58,013 bases of DNA from Limnohabitans sp. (lineage in GTDB: Bacteria > Pseudomonadota > Gammaproteobacteria > Burkholderiales > Burkholderiaceae_C). The notes beneath the pieces were generated by a model. That model was not told the DNA's origin, did no database searches, and was given only the letters and a program-made list of their open reading frames with translations. This document shows positions 24,972 through 32,767 of the stretch, in pieces (position 1 is the stretch's first letter; every line of letters begins with the position of its first letter). The position numbers were made by a program, and so were the translations under genes. The stretch is from NCBI RefSeq assembly GCF_030158565.1, contig NZ_JAOASQ010000028.1, forward strand, positions 1 to 58,013. Direction: 5' to 3'.

Positions 24972-25835
24972 ATGAAACTCGTTCGCTATGGCCAACCTGG
25001 CAAAGAAAAACCCGGTCTGATCGACGCCGATGGCCGCTTGCGCGACCTGAGCGCTGTGGTCAAGGACATCACGCCCGACTTGCTCAACGACAAGGCGCTG
25101 GCCAAGCTGGCCAAGGTCAAGACCGACAAGCTGCCTTTGGTGCGCGGCAAAAAGCGTTTTGGCACGCCCATCTCGTCGACCAGCAAGTTCATCGCCATTG
25201 GCCTGAACTACGCTGACCACGCGGCCGAGTCGGGCATGCCGATCCCCAAGGAACCCATCGTGTTCACCAAGGCGATCTCCTGCATCCAGGGTGCTGACGA
25301 CGATGTGATGCTGCCCAAAGGCTCCAAAAAGTCTGACTGGGAAGTCGAGTTGGGCATCGTGATCGGCACGCGCGCACGCTACGTGACCCAAAAAGACGCG
25401 ATCAGCCATGTGGCCGGTTACTGCGTGGTCAACGACGTGAGCGAGCGTGAATACCAGCTGGAGCTGGGCGGCAGCTGGGACAAGGGCAAGGGTTGTGACA
25501 CCTTCGGCCCCGTAGGCCCCTGGTTGGTCACGCGCGACGAAGTGCCCAACCCACAGGCCCTGGGCATGTGGCTGGACGTGAACGGCGTGCGTTACCAGAC
25601 CGGCAACACCAAGACCATGATTTTTGGCGTGGCCAAGCTGGTCAGCTACGTGAGCCAGTTCATGACCCTGGAGCCAGGCGACATCATCACCACCGGCACG
25701 CCTCCGGGCGTGGGCATGGGCGTCAAGGTGGATGGCAAGCCCGCACCGGTGTTCTTGAAGCGCGGCGATGTGATGCGTTTGGGCATTGAAGGCCTGGGTG
25801 AGCAAACCCAGAAAGTGGTGGCCTTCAAGGCCTGA
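24972..25835 (+). CDS. FAH-family hydrolase, 2,4-diketo-3-deoxy-L-fuconate hydrolase-like
   Basis: A 287-aa fumarylacetoacetate hydrolase family protein. A short N-terminal domain begins MKLVRYGQPGKEKPGLID. The catalytic fold includes IAIGLNYADHAAESG, the metal-binding DWEVELGIVIG (Glu-x-Glu pattern), VNDVSEREYQ and ITTGTPPGVGMG. Family members cleave carbon-carbon bonds of beta-diketo acids. As the last gene of an operon with a dehydratase and a 2-keto-3-deoxy-acid dehydrogenase, it most likely hydrolyses a 2,4-diketo-3-deoxy acid to pyruvate and a hydroxy acid. Confidence 0.86.
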   Translation: MKLVRYGQPGKEKPGLIDADGRLRDLSAVVKDITPDLLNDKALAKLAKVKTDKLPLVRGKKRFGTPISSTSKFIAIGLNYADHAAESGMPIPKEPIVFTKAISCIQGADDDVMLPKGSKKSDWEVELGIVIGTRARYVTQKDAISHVAGYCVVNDVSEREYQLELGGSWDKGKGCDTFGPVGPWLVTRDEVPNPQALGMWLDVNGVRYQTGNTKTMIFGVAKLVSYVSQFMTLEPGDIITTGTPPGVGMGVKVDGKPAPVFLKRGDVMRLGIEGLGEQTQKVVAFKA

Positions 25836-25866
25836 GTGTGCTCGGCATGGGCTGAGCGACACCGAT

Positions 25867-25928
25867 GGACCCCGGGTCTTCGCCCGGGGTGACCCACAGC
25901 TGTCATCCCGGATTTGATCCGGGATCCA
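25867..25928. repeat. Palindromic element arms in reversed order, copy 5
   Basis: A right-type arm (GGACCCCGGG to GGGGTGAC, 25867-25893) precedes a left-type arm (GTCATCCCGGATTTGATCC to ATCCA, 25902-25928). In the other copies the left arm comes first. The pair lies 32 bp after the FAH hydrolase gene and marks the end of the sugar-acid island. Confidence 0.8.
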
Positions 25929-26012
25929 CTTTCCCTCGTGAGCGCCAGTGACGGCCCTCCCGATTTACCCTGAACGCCTCAGGGCTTCCCGGATCTGATC
26001 TTGTTTTGGTGC

Positions 26013-26036
26013 AAAATAGAACGACCGTTCTATTTT
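26013..26036. promoter_or_regulatory. Perfect TetR-type operator upstream of the regulator gene
   Basis: AAAATAGAACG at 26013-26023 and CGTTCTATTTT at 26026-26036 are perfect inverted arms separated by two bases, 24 bp in total. The dyad ends 8 bp before the ATG of the TetR gene at 26045. That places it over the likely promoter or ribosome-binding region, so autorepression is expected. Confidence 0.8.
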
Positions 26037-26044
26037 CATCCGCC

Positions 26045-26791
26045 ATGACCGATCGCAAACCTCCTTCCAAAGTTCAAAGCCTGCCGGTGCCTGAAGCCGG
26101 TCGCCGTGTCTTGATCAAGGGCCAGCAAACCAAGGCGGTGATCATCGATGCCGCTTTGGGGCTGGCTTCGCAAATTGGCCTCGAAGGTCTGTCGATCGGC
26201 GCGCTGGCCGAAGTCACGGGCATGAGCAAGTCGGGCGTGTTTGCCCACTTTGGCTCCCGCGAAGAACTGCAAATTTCCGTCATCCGCGAATACCACGACC
26301 GCTTTGAAGCCGAGGTGTTTTATGCGGCCATGCAAAAGCCCCGGGGCGTGCCGCGCCTGCAGGCCATGTTTGACAACTGGATGGTGCAAACCTCGGCCGA
26401 GATCGATTCGGGCTGCATCTACATCAGCGGCGCGGTGGAGTTTGACGACCGCACAGGCCCGGTGCGCGATGCGCTGGCCTCATCGGTGTCCACTTGGCAA
26501 ACCGCCTTGCGTCGGGCTGTGGAGCTGGCGCAAGACGAAGGCCAGCTTAGCCGCGCCTCCGATGCCCACCAGATCGCTTTTGAAATTCACGGCCTGATTT
26601 TGGCGCTGCATTACGAGGCCCGTTTTTTGCGAAACCCCACTGCCGCCGACCGCGCCCGTCAAGGCTTTCAGCACATTTTGGCCCGTTATGCGGGCACCGG
26701 TATTCCCCCCGTGCCCGCGCCAACCGGTGCGGCCAAGTCGCCCAAGCTGATGGCCGTGCCCAAAGCCCGCCGCAAGCCTGTGAACGACTGA
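26045..26791 (+). CDS. TetR-family regulator, probably of fatty-acid degradation genes
   Basis: A 248-aa regulator. A basic N-terminal stretch precedes the helix-turn-helix at about residues 25-75 (IGLEGLSIGALAEVTGMSKS followed by VFAHFGSREELQ). A C-terminal ligand domain follows, and the tail of about 35 residues is rich in Pro, Ala and Lys. The start at 26045 was chosen because the upstream alternative would place the start inside or before the operator. The next gene, 41 bp downstream on the same strand, is an acyl-CoA dehydrogenase, suggesting that the regulator senses an acyl-CoA; this is inferred. Confidence 0.85.
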   Translation: MTDRKPPSKVQSLPVPEAGRRVLIKGQQTKAVIIDAALGLASQIGLEGLSIGALAEVTGMSKSGVFAHFGSREELQISVIREYHDRFEAEVFYAAMQKPRGVPRLQAMFDNWMVQTSAEIDSGCIYISGAVEFDDRTGPVRDALASSVSTWQTALRRAVELAQDEGQLSRASDAHQIAFEIHGLILALHYEARFLRNPTAADRARQGFQHILARYAGTGIPPVPAPTGAAKSPKLMAVPKARRKPVND

Positions 26792-26832
26792 TTTTTGACT
26801 TACCCCTCTGCACACTGAATCAAGGAGCCACC

Positions 26833-28644
26833 ATGCCCGTTTACAACCCCCCATTGCGTGACATGCAGTTTGTGTTGCACGAATTGCTCAACGTCAGCGC
26901 CGAACTCCAAGCGCTGCCCAAGTACACCGACACCGACATCGACACCATCAATGCTGTGCTCGAAGAAGGCGGCAAGTTTGCGTCGGAGGTGATTTTCCCG
27001 ATCAACATTTCGGGCGATACCCAAGGATGCCAGCTCAACCGCGACACCCACGAGGTGAAGGCTCCCGATGGTTTCAAAGAGGCTTACGCACAGTACGTGG
27101 CGGGGGGCTGGCCATCGCTCAGCTGCGACCCCGAGTTCGGGGGCCAGGGCTTGCCCTTTGTGGTCAACCAGTGTTTTTACGAAATGCTCAACTCGTCCAA
27201 CCAAGCTTGGACGATGTACCCCGGCTTGTCGCACGGCGCTTACGAATGTCTTCACGCACACGGCACGCCCGAGCAAAAAGCCCTGTACCTGCCCAAGCTG
27301 ACCAGCGGCGAGTGGACCGGCACCATGTGCCTGACCGAGCCGCATTGCGGCACCGACCTGGGCCTCATGCGCACCAAGGCCGAGCCGCAGCCCGACGGCA
27401 CCTACAAGCTCACCGGCAACAAGATCTTCATCAGCGCCGGTGAACACGACATGGCCGAGAACATCATCCACCTGGTGCTGGCCCGCCTGCCCGACGCGCC
27501 TCCCGGCATCAAGGGCGTGAGCCTGTTCATCGTGCCCAAGTTCAACGTGAACAAGGACGGCACCCTGGGTGAGCGCAACGGCATCTACTGCGGCGGCCTG
27601 GAGCACAAGATGGGCATCCACGGCAACGCCACGGCGCAGATCGTGATGGACGGCGCGGTGGGCACCCTGGTGGGCCAGCCCAACAAGGGCATGCAGGGCA
27701 TGTTCGTGATGATGAACGCCGCCCGCCTGGGCGTGGGCAACCAGAGTCTGGGCTTGACGGAAGTGGCGTACCAGAACGCACTGGCGTACGCGAAAGACCG
27801 CATCCAGATGCGCAGCCTGACCGGCCCCAAGGCCAAGGACAAGCCGGCAGACCCGATCATCGTGCACCCCGATGTGCGCCGCATGCTGCTGACCGCCAAG
27901 GCCTACGCCGAAGGCGGCCGCGCGCTGGCCATCTTTTGCTCGGTGCTGCTGGAGAAGGTGCACAACCACCCCGACGAGAAGGTGCGCAAGGACAGCGACG
28001 ACATGCTCTCGCTGCTCACGCCCATCACCAAGGCCTTCCTGACCGACAACGGCTTCAATGCGGCCACGCAGTGCCAGCAGGTTTTCGGTGGCCACGGCTA
28101 CATCAAGGAGTGGGGCATGGAGCAGTTCGTGCGCGATGCCCGCATCAACATGATCTATGAAGGCACCAACACCATCCAGTCGCTCGACCTGCTGGGCCGC
28201 AAGGTGCTGGGCAACCAGGGCGCATCGCTCAAAAAGTTTGGCAAGTTGGTCGAGCAACTGGTGAAAGCCGAGATGGCCAACGAAGCCATGGGCGAGTTCA
28301 TCCAACCGCTGGCCGACCTGGGCCAAAAGCTCACCCAACTCACCGGTGAAGTGGGCATGAAGGCCATGAGCAATGCCGACGAAGTGGGCGCGGCGGCGGT
28401 GGACTACCTGCGCGTGGTCGGGCATTTGGTGATGGGGTACTTCTGGGCCCGCTCGGCGCAGATTGCCCTCCAAAAACTGGCCGAGGCCGAAGAAGAGGCG
28501 CAGCGCCCCGATCCCTTCTACCAGGCCAAACTGCAAACGGCTCGGTTTTATTTCACCCGCCTGATGCCTGAAACCTCCAGCCTGATGCGCCGTATCCGTG
28601 CGGGCAGCGAGGTGCTGATGGATACCGACGCCGCTCTGGCATGA
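26833..28644 (+). CDS. Acyl-CoA dehydrogenase, long form with C-terminal extension
   Basis: A 603-aa FAD enzyme that introduces the alpha-beta double bond in fatty acyl-CoA. The N-terminal and middle domains contain MCLTEPHCGTDLGLM and GNKIFISAGEHDM, the flavin-binding segments. The C-terminal domain has QVFGGHGYIKEWGMEQF and the catalytic-base region MIYEGTNTIQSLDLLGRK. An extra helical domain of about 130 residues follows, as in the approximately 600-aa FadE-like enzymes of Proteobacteria. AAGGAG precedes the ATG. It lies behind a TetR gene and ahead of an enoyl-CoA hydratase, so a beta-oxidation setting is clear. Confidence 0.94.
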   Translation: MPVYNPPLRDMQFVLHELLNVSAELQALPKYTDTDIDTINAVLEEGGKFASEVIFPINISGDTQGCQLNRDTHEVKAPDGFKEAYAQYVAGGWPSLSCDPEFGGQGLPFVVNQCFYEMLNSSNQAWTMYPGLSHGAYECLHAHGTPEQKALYLPKLTSGEWTGTMCLTEPHCGTDLGLMRTKAEPQPDGTYKLTGNKIFISAGEHDMAENIIHLVLARLPDAPPGIKGVSLFIVPKFNVNKDGTLGERNGIYCGGLEHKMGIHGNATAQIVMDGAVGTLVGQPNKGMQGMFVMMNAARLGVGNQSLGLTEVAYQNALAYAKDRIQMRSLTGPKAKDKPADPIIVHPDVRRMLLTAKAYAEGGRALAIFCSVLLEKVHNHPDEKVRKDSDDMLSLLTPITKAFLTDNGFNAATQCQQVFGGHGYIKEWGMEQFVRDARINMIYEGTNTIQSLDLLGRKVLGNQGASLKKFGKLVEQLVKAEMANEAMGEFIQPLADLGQKLTQLTGEVGMKAMSNADEVGAAAVDYLRVVGHLVMGYFWARSAQIALQKLAEAEEEAQRPDPFYQAKLQTARFYFTRLMPETSSLMRRIRAGSEVLMDTDAALA

Positions 28645-28667
28645 TCCGATCAACAAGGAACACTGTC

Positions 28668-29108
28668 ATGAAAAACACCCTCCGCACGGCCACGATGCTC
28701 GTCACCAGCTTGCTGGCACTGGCTGCCCAAGCCAGCAGCCCTGTGGGCCGTTGGCACACCATCGACGACAAAACCGGTGAGACCAAAAGCGTGGTCACCA
28801 TCGAAGACGCGGGCGGCGTGCTGCGCGGCAAGGTCAGCCAGATTTTGCGCAAAGGGGCCGATCCCGCCGCCAAATGCGATAAGTGTGCCGATGACCGCAA
28901 AGACCAAACCATCCTGGGCATGGAAATCATCCGGGGCGTGAAGAAGTCTTCAGGCAACGACTACTGGGAAGGTGGCGAGATCCTCGACCCGGAAGAGGGC
29001 AAGCTGTACCGCGTGCGACTGACGCCGGTCGAGGGCGGCGCGAAACTGCAAGTGCGCGGTTTCCTCGGCCCCTTCTGGCGCAACCAGTTGTGGGTCAAGG
29101 CGCCCTGA
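28668..29108 (+). CDS. DUF2147 exported protein
   Basis: A 146-aa protein with a signal peptide (residues 1-23, ending AAQA) and a single DUF2147 domain: GRWHTIDDKTGETKSVVTIED, then GKVSQIL, and a C-terminal LKVRG/FLGPFWR-like stretch. A CDKC motif sits near residue 66. This domain occurs in many periplasmic proteins whose function is unknown; a fatty-acid binding role is sometimes suggested by the fold. The ATG at 28668 is preceded by AAGGAA. It lies between acyl-CoA dehydrogenase and enoyl-CoA hydratase genes, so it may be co-regulated with them. Confidence 0.88.
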   Translation: MKNTLRTATMLVTSLLALAAQASSPVGRWHTIDDKTGETKSVVTIEDAGGVLRGKVSQILRKGADPAAKCDKCADDRKDQTILGMEIIRGVKKSSGNDYWEGGEILDPEEGKLYRVRLTPVEGGAKLQVRGFLGPFWRNQLWVKAP

Positions 29109-29128
29109 TCCTGTTTCCCTTCACATCC

Positions 29129-29153
29129 GCCGCCCATTGGGGCGGCCTTTTCA
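29129..29153 (+). terminator. Intrinsic terminator after the DUF2147 gene
   Basis: GCCGCCC at 29129-29135 pairs with GGGCGGC at 29140-29146, a 7-bp GC stem with a 4-nt loop, followed by CTTTTC. It lies 20 bp after the stop codon and separates the acyl-CoA dehydrogenase unit from the enoyl-CoA hydratase gene, though read-through is possible given the short T-run. Confidence 0.7.
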
Positions 29154-29172
29154 TTTTTGAGACGAGGCCACC

Positions 29173-29937
29173 ATGTCTGACATCCTGACCCACATCGACG
29201 CAGGGGTGATGACCATCACCTTCAACCGCCTGGACAAAAAGAACTCCATCACCTCCACCATGTATGCGGCCATGGCCGATGCCGTGGCGCAAGCCGCTGC
29301 CGATGCGTCGGTGCGCGTGGTGCTGTTTCAGGGCCATGAAAGCATCTTCAGTGCGGGCAACGACATTGGCGACTTTCTGAACCAGCCGCCCTCTACCCAA
29401 GAGTCGCCGGTGTTCCGCTTCCTGCGCGGCATCGCCACCTTTGAAAAACCTTTGCTGGCCGCCGTTGCCGGCCCCGCGGTGGGCATCGGCACCACCATGC
29501 TCTTCCATTGCGACTTGGTCTATGCCGGTGACAACGCCGCGTTTTCCATGCCTTTTGTGAACTTGGGTCTGTGCCCCGAAGCGGCTTCGAGCTTGCTGGC
29601 GCCTCGCATGTTCGGTTACCACCGTGCGGCTGAAGCGTTGCTGATGGGCGAGCCTTTCTTTGCAGAGGCCGCGCAAGAGGTGGGCCTGGTCAACCGCGTG
29701 GTGCCGCCGACCGAGGTCAATGGCTACGCTCAGGCTCAGGCCCGCAAGCTGGCCGGCAAACCTTTGTCGTCACTGATCGAGACCAAGCGCTTGATGAAGG
29801 GCGGCTACCAGCAGGAAGTGCTGGCCAAAATGGACGAAGAGGGTAAAAGTTTTGGCCGCATGCTGCGCGAACCCGCTGCCAAAGAGGCCTTTGGTGCCTT
29901 CATGGAAAAGCGCAAGCCGGATTTTTCTAAGCTGTAA
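29173..29937 (+). CDS. Enoyl-CoA hydratase/isomerase
   Basis: A 254-aa crotonase-fold enzyme for beta-oxidation. The oxyanion-hole segments are SAGNDIGDF near residue 62 and GPAVGIGTTMLFHCDLVYA near 100. The second catalytic Glu is in FVNLGLCPEAASSLL near 130, while the position of the first crotonase Glu is not acidic, so isomerase or hydratase activity with a single Glu is possible. A GACGAGG ribosome binding site precedes the start. The gene lies after a terminator and is closed by its own terminator. Confidence 0.88.
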   Translation: MSDILTHIDAGVMTITFNRLDKKNSITSTMYAAMADAVAQAAADASVRVVLFQGHESIFSAGNDIGDFLNQPPSTQESPVFRFLRGIATFEKPLLAAVAGPAVGIGTTMLFHCDLVYAGDNAAFSMPFVNLGLCPEAASSLLAPRMFGYHRAAEALLMGEPFFAEAAQEVGLVNRVVPPTEVNGYAQAQARKLAGKPLSSLIETKRLMKGGYQQEVLAKMDEEGKSFGRMLREPAAKEAFGAFMEKRKPDFSKL

Positions 29938-29955
29938 ACTGGGTTCAACTGCTGG

Positions 29956-29981
29956 GTCGGGCCTTGGGGCCCGACGTTTTT
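29956..29981 (+). terminator. Intrinsic terminator after the enoyl-CoA hydratase gene
   Basis: GTCGGGCC at 29956-29963 pairs perfectly with GGCCCGAC at 29968-29975, with a 4-nt loop, and is followed by GTTTTTG. It lies about 19 bp after the stop codon. Confidence 0.88.
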
Positions 29982-30004
29982 GATCCCGATACTTCTCTTT
30001 TTGC

Positions 30005-30487
30005 ATGCCCCATCGCGCCCCAAACCCCGTCGTCCTTGAGCCTGAATACATCGAAGGCTTTCGCCAGATCTACGAAGAAAAAATCGTCTTCAACAAGACC
30101 CTGGGTCTGAAACTGGTGACGGTCACGCCCGACGCCGTGGAGGCCCGCATTGACATGCGCTCCGAGCTGGTGGGGCACTTCGCGTACAACCGCATCCATG
30201 GCGGTGTGATCAGCGCGGTGCTGGACGCCATCGGCAGTGCGGCGGTGATGGCGGCACTGGCAGCCAAGCACATGGACGAGACGCCCGCCAAGCGCCTGGA
30301 GCGCTTTGCCAAGCTGGGCACCATCGATTTGCGTGTGGACTATTTGCGCCCGGGCATTGGCGAGTACTTCACCGTGCATGCCAACGCGCTGCGTGTGGGC
30401 TCGCGTGTGGGTTCCTCGCGCATGGAGTTTCGCGGCCCGGATGGCACCTTGATGTCCACCGGCGCAGCGGCTTACATCGTCTCTTGA
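30005..30487 (+). CDS. Hotdog-fold thioesterase family protein
   Basis: A 160-aa single hotdog domain (PaaI/YiiD-type thioesterase family). The helix and preceding loop read HFAYNRIHGGVISAVLDAIGSAA, where HGG and the following Asp are typical active-site features. The C-terminal strands LRVDYLRPGIGEYFTVHANALRVG complete the fold. It is thought to hydrolyse an acyl-CoA or similar thioester. It converges on yciA with only four bases between the stop codons, so two thioesterases lie side by side. No good ribosome binding site is visible before the ATG. Confidence 0.85.
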   Translation: MPHRAPNPVVLEPEYIEGFRQIYEEKIVFNKTLGLKLVTVTPDAVEARIDMRSELVGHFAYNRIHGGVISAVLDAIGSAAVMAALAAKHMDETPAKRLERFAKLGTIDLRVDYLRPGIGEYFTVHANALRVGSRVGSSRMEFRGPDGTLMSTGAAAYIVS

Positions 30488-30491
30488 GCGT

Positions 30492-30902
30492 TCATTCCGA
30501 TGGCACAGGGCAGGGCTTGCCCTGGCTGTCGATGGCCACATAGGTCAGTCGCGCTTCGGTCACCTTGATGTACTGACCTTGCAGCGCAAAGCGCTCCGCA
30601 AACACTTCAACCTGCACGGTGACCGAGGTGCGGCCCACCTTCACGATGCGGGCAAAGAAGGACAGGATGTCGCCCACTTTGACCGCTTGCTTGAAGATGA
30701 ACTCGTTGACCGCCACGGTGGCGATGCGGCCCCTGACGCGCCGAGCGGGCAAGACGGCACCAGCCAAGTCCACCTGGGCCATGACCCAGCCCCCGAAGAT
30801 GTCGCCACTGGCGTTGCAGTCGGCAGGCATGGGGATGACTTTGAGCACCAGCTCCTGGTCTGTGGGTAAAGCGACGGTTTGGGGGCGGGGGGCTTCAGAC
30901 AT
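30492..30902 (-). CDS. yciA: Acyl-CoA thioesterase YciA
   Basis: A 136-aa hotdog acyl-CoA hydrolase of the YciA/BACH type. LVLKVIPMPADCNASGDIFGGWVMAQVDLAG contains the conserved N-x-x-G-D-I-F-G-G-W active-site segment, and FARIVKVGRTSVTVQVEVFAE is the second family strand pair. It hydrolyses acyl-CoA in the cytoplasm. The ATG at 30902 gives MSEAP; a GTG two codons upstream is possible. The gene is divergent from the ABC exporter with about 41 bp between start codons, so their promoters overlap. Confidence 0.92.
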   Translation of the reverse strand: MSEAPRPQTVALPTDQELVLKVIPMPADCNASGDIFGGWVMAQVDLAGAVLPARRVRGRIATVAVNEFIFKQAVKVGDILSFFARIVKVGRTSVTVQVEVFAERFALQGQYIKVTEARLTYVAIDSQGKPCPVPSE

Positions 30903-30943
30903 GGGCACAATCGAATGGTTGCAGATTCACTGGATTGTCCTTT

Positions 30944-32746
30944 ATGCGCCACCACGGCGAAACCACCCCTTCGGCGCCAGCCGCCCCGCGCTCGGGGGAT
31001 TGGCAAACCTTGTCCCGCTTGTTGCCTTATTTGTGGCAATACAAATGGCGTGTCCTCGTCGCATTGGCTTTGATGGTTGGCGCCAAGTTGGCCAACGTCA
31101 GCGTGCCTTTGCTGCTCAAGGAGCTGATCGATGCGATGAGCATCAAGCCCGGCAATCCGACCGTTGTTCTGGTGGTGCCCGCCAGCTTGCTGCTGGGTTA
31201 TGGCGCTTTGCGCCTCATGACCTCGGCCTTCACCGAGTTGCGCGAGCTGGTGTTTGCCAAAGCCACGCAGGGCGCGGCCCGCAGCATTGCGCTGCAAACC
31301 TTCGAACACCTGCACGCTTTGAGCTTGCGCTTTCACCTGGCCCGTCAAACCGGTGGCATGACGCGCGACATCGAGCGCGGCGTGCGCGGCATCGAGTCGC
31401 TGATTTCCTATTCGCTGTACAGCATCGTTCCCACCTTGATCGAGGTGACCCTGGTCTTGAGCATTTTGGCCGTGAAGTTCGATGTCTGGTTTGCCTGGAT
31501 CACGGTGGCGGCTTTGGGCCTGTACATCTTTTTCACGGTGCGCATCACCGAATGGCGCACCCAGTTCCGCAAACAGGCCAACGAGTTCGATTCGGCCGCC
31601 CACACCAAGGCGGTGGATTCTTTGCTCAATTACGAGACGGTGAAGTATTTCGGCAACGAAGCGTTTGAAGCCCAGCGTTACGACGAAAGCCTGGAGCGCC
31701 TGCGCCGCTCGCGCTTGAAGGCACAGACCTCGCTGAGCCTGCTCAACACCGGGCAGCAACTGATCATCGCCACCGCTTTGGTGGCCATGCTCTGGCGCGC
31801 CACGCAAGGCGTGGTCGATGGGCGCATGACACTGGGTGACTTGGTCATGATCAACGCATTCATGATTCAGCTGTACATTCCGCTGAACTTCCTGGGGGTG
31901 CTCTACCGGGAGATCAAACAAAGCCTGACCGATCTGGACAAGATGTTCACGCTGATGGACCGTGAACGGGAAATTTCTGACGTGCCCGGCGCTTTGCCGC
32001 TGGCCTTGATGGGGGCGCCCGCTGTGGTGTTTGACCATGTCTCGTTTGCCTACGAAAGCGACCGCCCCATCTTGCAGGACATCAGCTTCGAGATCCCTTC
32101 AGGCAAGACGGTGGCCGTGGTGGGCCCATCGGGTTCAGGCAAGTCCACCTTGGCGCGTTTGATGTTCCGTTTTTACGATGTGCAGCAAGGCACCATCCGC
32201 ATGGCCGGGCAAGACATCCAGCAAGTGACCCAGGCCAGCGTGCGCCAGGCTTTGGGCATCGTGCCGCAAGACACGGTGCTGTTCAACGACACGGTGGCCT
32301 ACAACATCGCCTACGGCCGCCCCGGCGCCAGCCAGGCCGAGATCGAAGGCGCGGCCCGCGCGGCCCGCATCCACGACTTCATCGCGTCTACGCCCAAGGG
32401 CTACCAGACCTCGGTGGGTGAGCGGGGCTTGAAACTCTCGGGCGGCGAAAAGCAGCGCGTGGCGATTGCCCGCACCTTGCTCAAGGATCCGCCGATCCTG
32501 GTGTTTGACGAGGCCACCTCGGCGCTGGACTCGGCCAACGAACGCGCCATCCAGGCCGAGCTGGCCGGTGTGTCGCAGAACAAGACCACCTTGGTGATTG
32601 CGCACCGCTTGTCCACCGTGGTCGATGCGCACGAGATTTTGGTGATGGAAGCCGGACGCATCATTGAGCGCGGCAACCACGCCGCCTTGCTGGCGCTGCA
32701 GGGGCGTTACGCCAGCATGTGGGCTTTGCAGCAGTCGGGCGAGTGA
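30944..32746 (+). CDS. Atm1-type ABC exporter (fused permease and ATPase)
   Basis: A 600-aa half-transporter of the ABCB7/Atm1/HMT1 group, expected to act as a homodimer in the inner membrane and export glutathione conjugates or metal-thiol species. Six transmembrane helices lie within residues 30-320, with the family segment DSLLNYETVKYFGNEAFEAQRYD. The ATPase has Walker [10 protein letters not shown], signature LSGGEKQRVAIAR, Walker B ILVFDEATSALDS and a switch His in IAHRLST. The first ATG is at 30944; an upstream TTG is less likely. A LysR gene follows 21 bp later. Confidence 0.93.
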   Translation: MRHHGETTPSAPAAPRSGDWQTLSRLLPYLWQYKWRVLVALALMVGAKLANVSVPLLLKELIDAMSIKPGNPTVVLVVPASLLLGYGALRLMTSAFTELRELVFAKATQGAARSIALQTFEHLHALSLRFHLARQTGGMTRDIERGVRGIESLISYSLYSIVPTLIEVTLVLSILAVKFDVWFAWITVAALGLYIFFTVRITEWRTQFRKQANEFDSAAHTKAVDSLLNYETVKYFGNEAFEAQRYDESLERLRRSRLKAQTSLSLLNTGQQLIIATALVAMLWRATQGVVDGRMTLGDLVMINAFMIQLYIPLNFLGVLYREIKQSLTDLDKMFTLMDREREISDVPGALPLALMGAPAVVFDHVSFAYESDRPILQDISFEIPSGKTVAVVGPSGSGKSTLARLMFRFYDVQQGTIRMAGQDIQQVTQASVRQALGIVPQDTVLFNDTVAYNIAYGRPGASQAEIEGAARAARIHDFIASTPKGYQTSVGERGLKLSGGEKQRVAIARTLLKDPPILVFDEATSALDSANERAIQAELAGVSQNKTTLVIAHRLSTVVDAHEILVMEAGRIIERGNHAALLALQGRYASMWALQQSGE

Positions 32747-32767
32747 GCAGCAGACATAATCAGCGCC

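Noticed and set aside
26800..28656. A 618-residue open frame on the minus strand opposite the acyl-CoA dehydrogenase gene
   Set aside because: It is longer than the true gene but rich in His, Val and Ala with no family motifs; the plus-strand protein has the flavin and catalytic segments and a good ribosome binding site.
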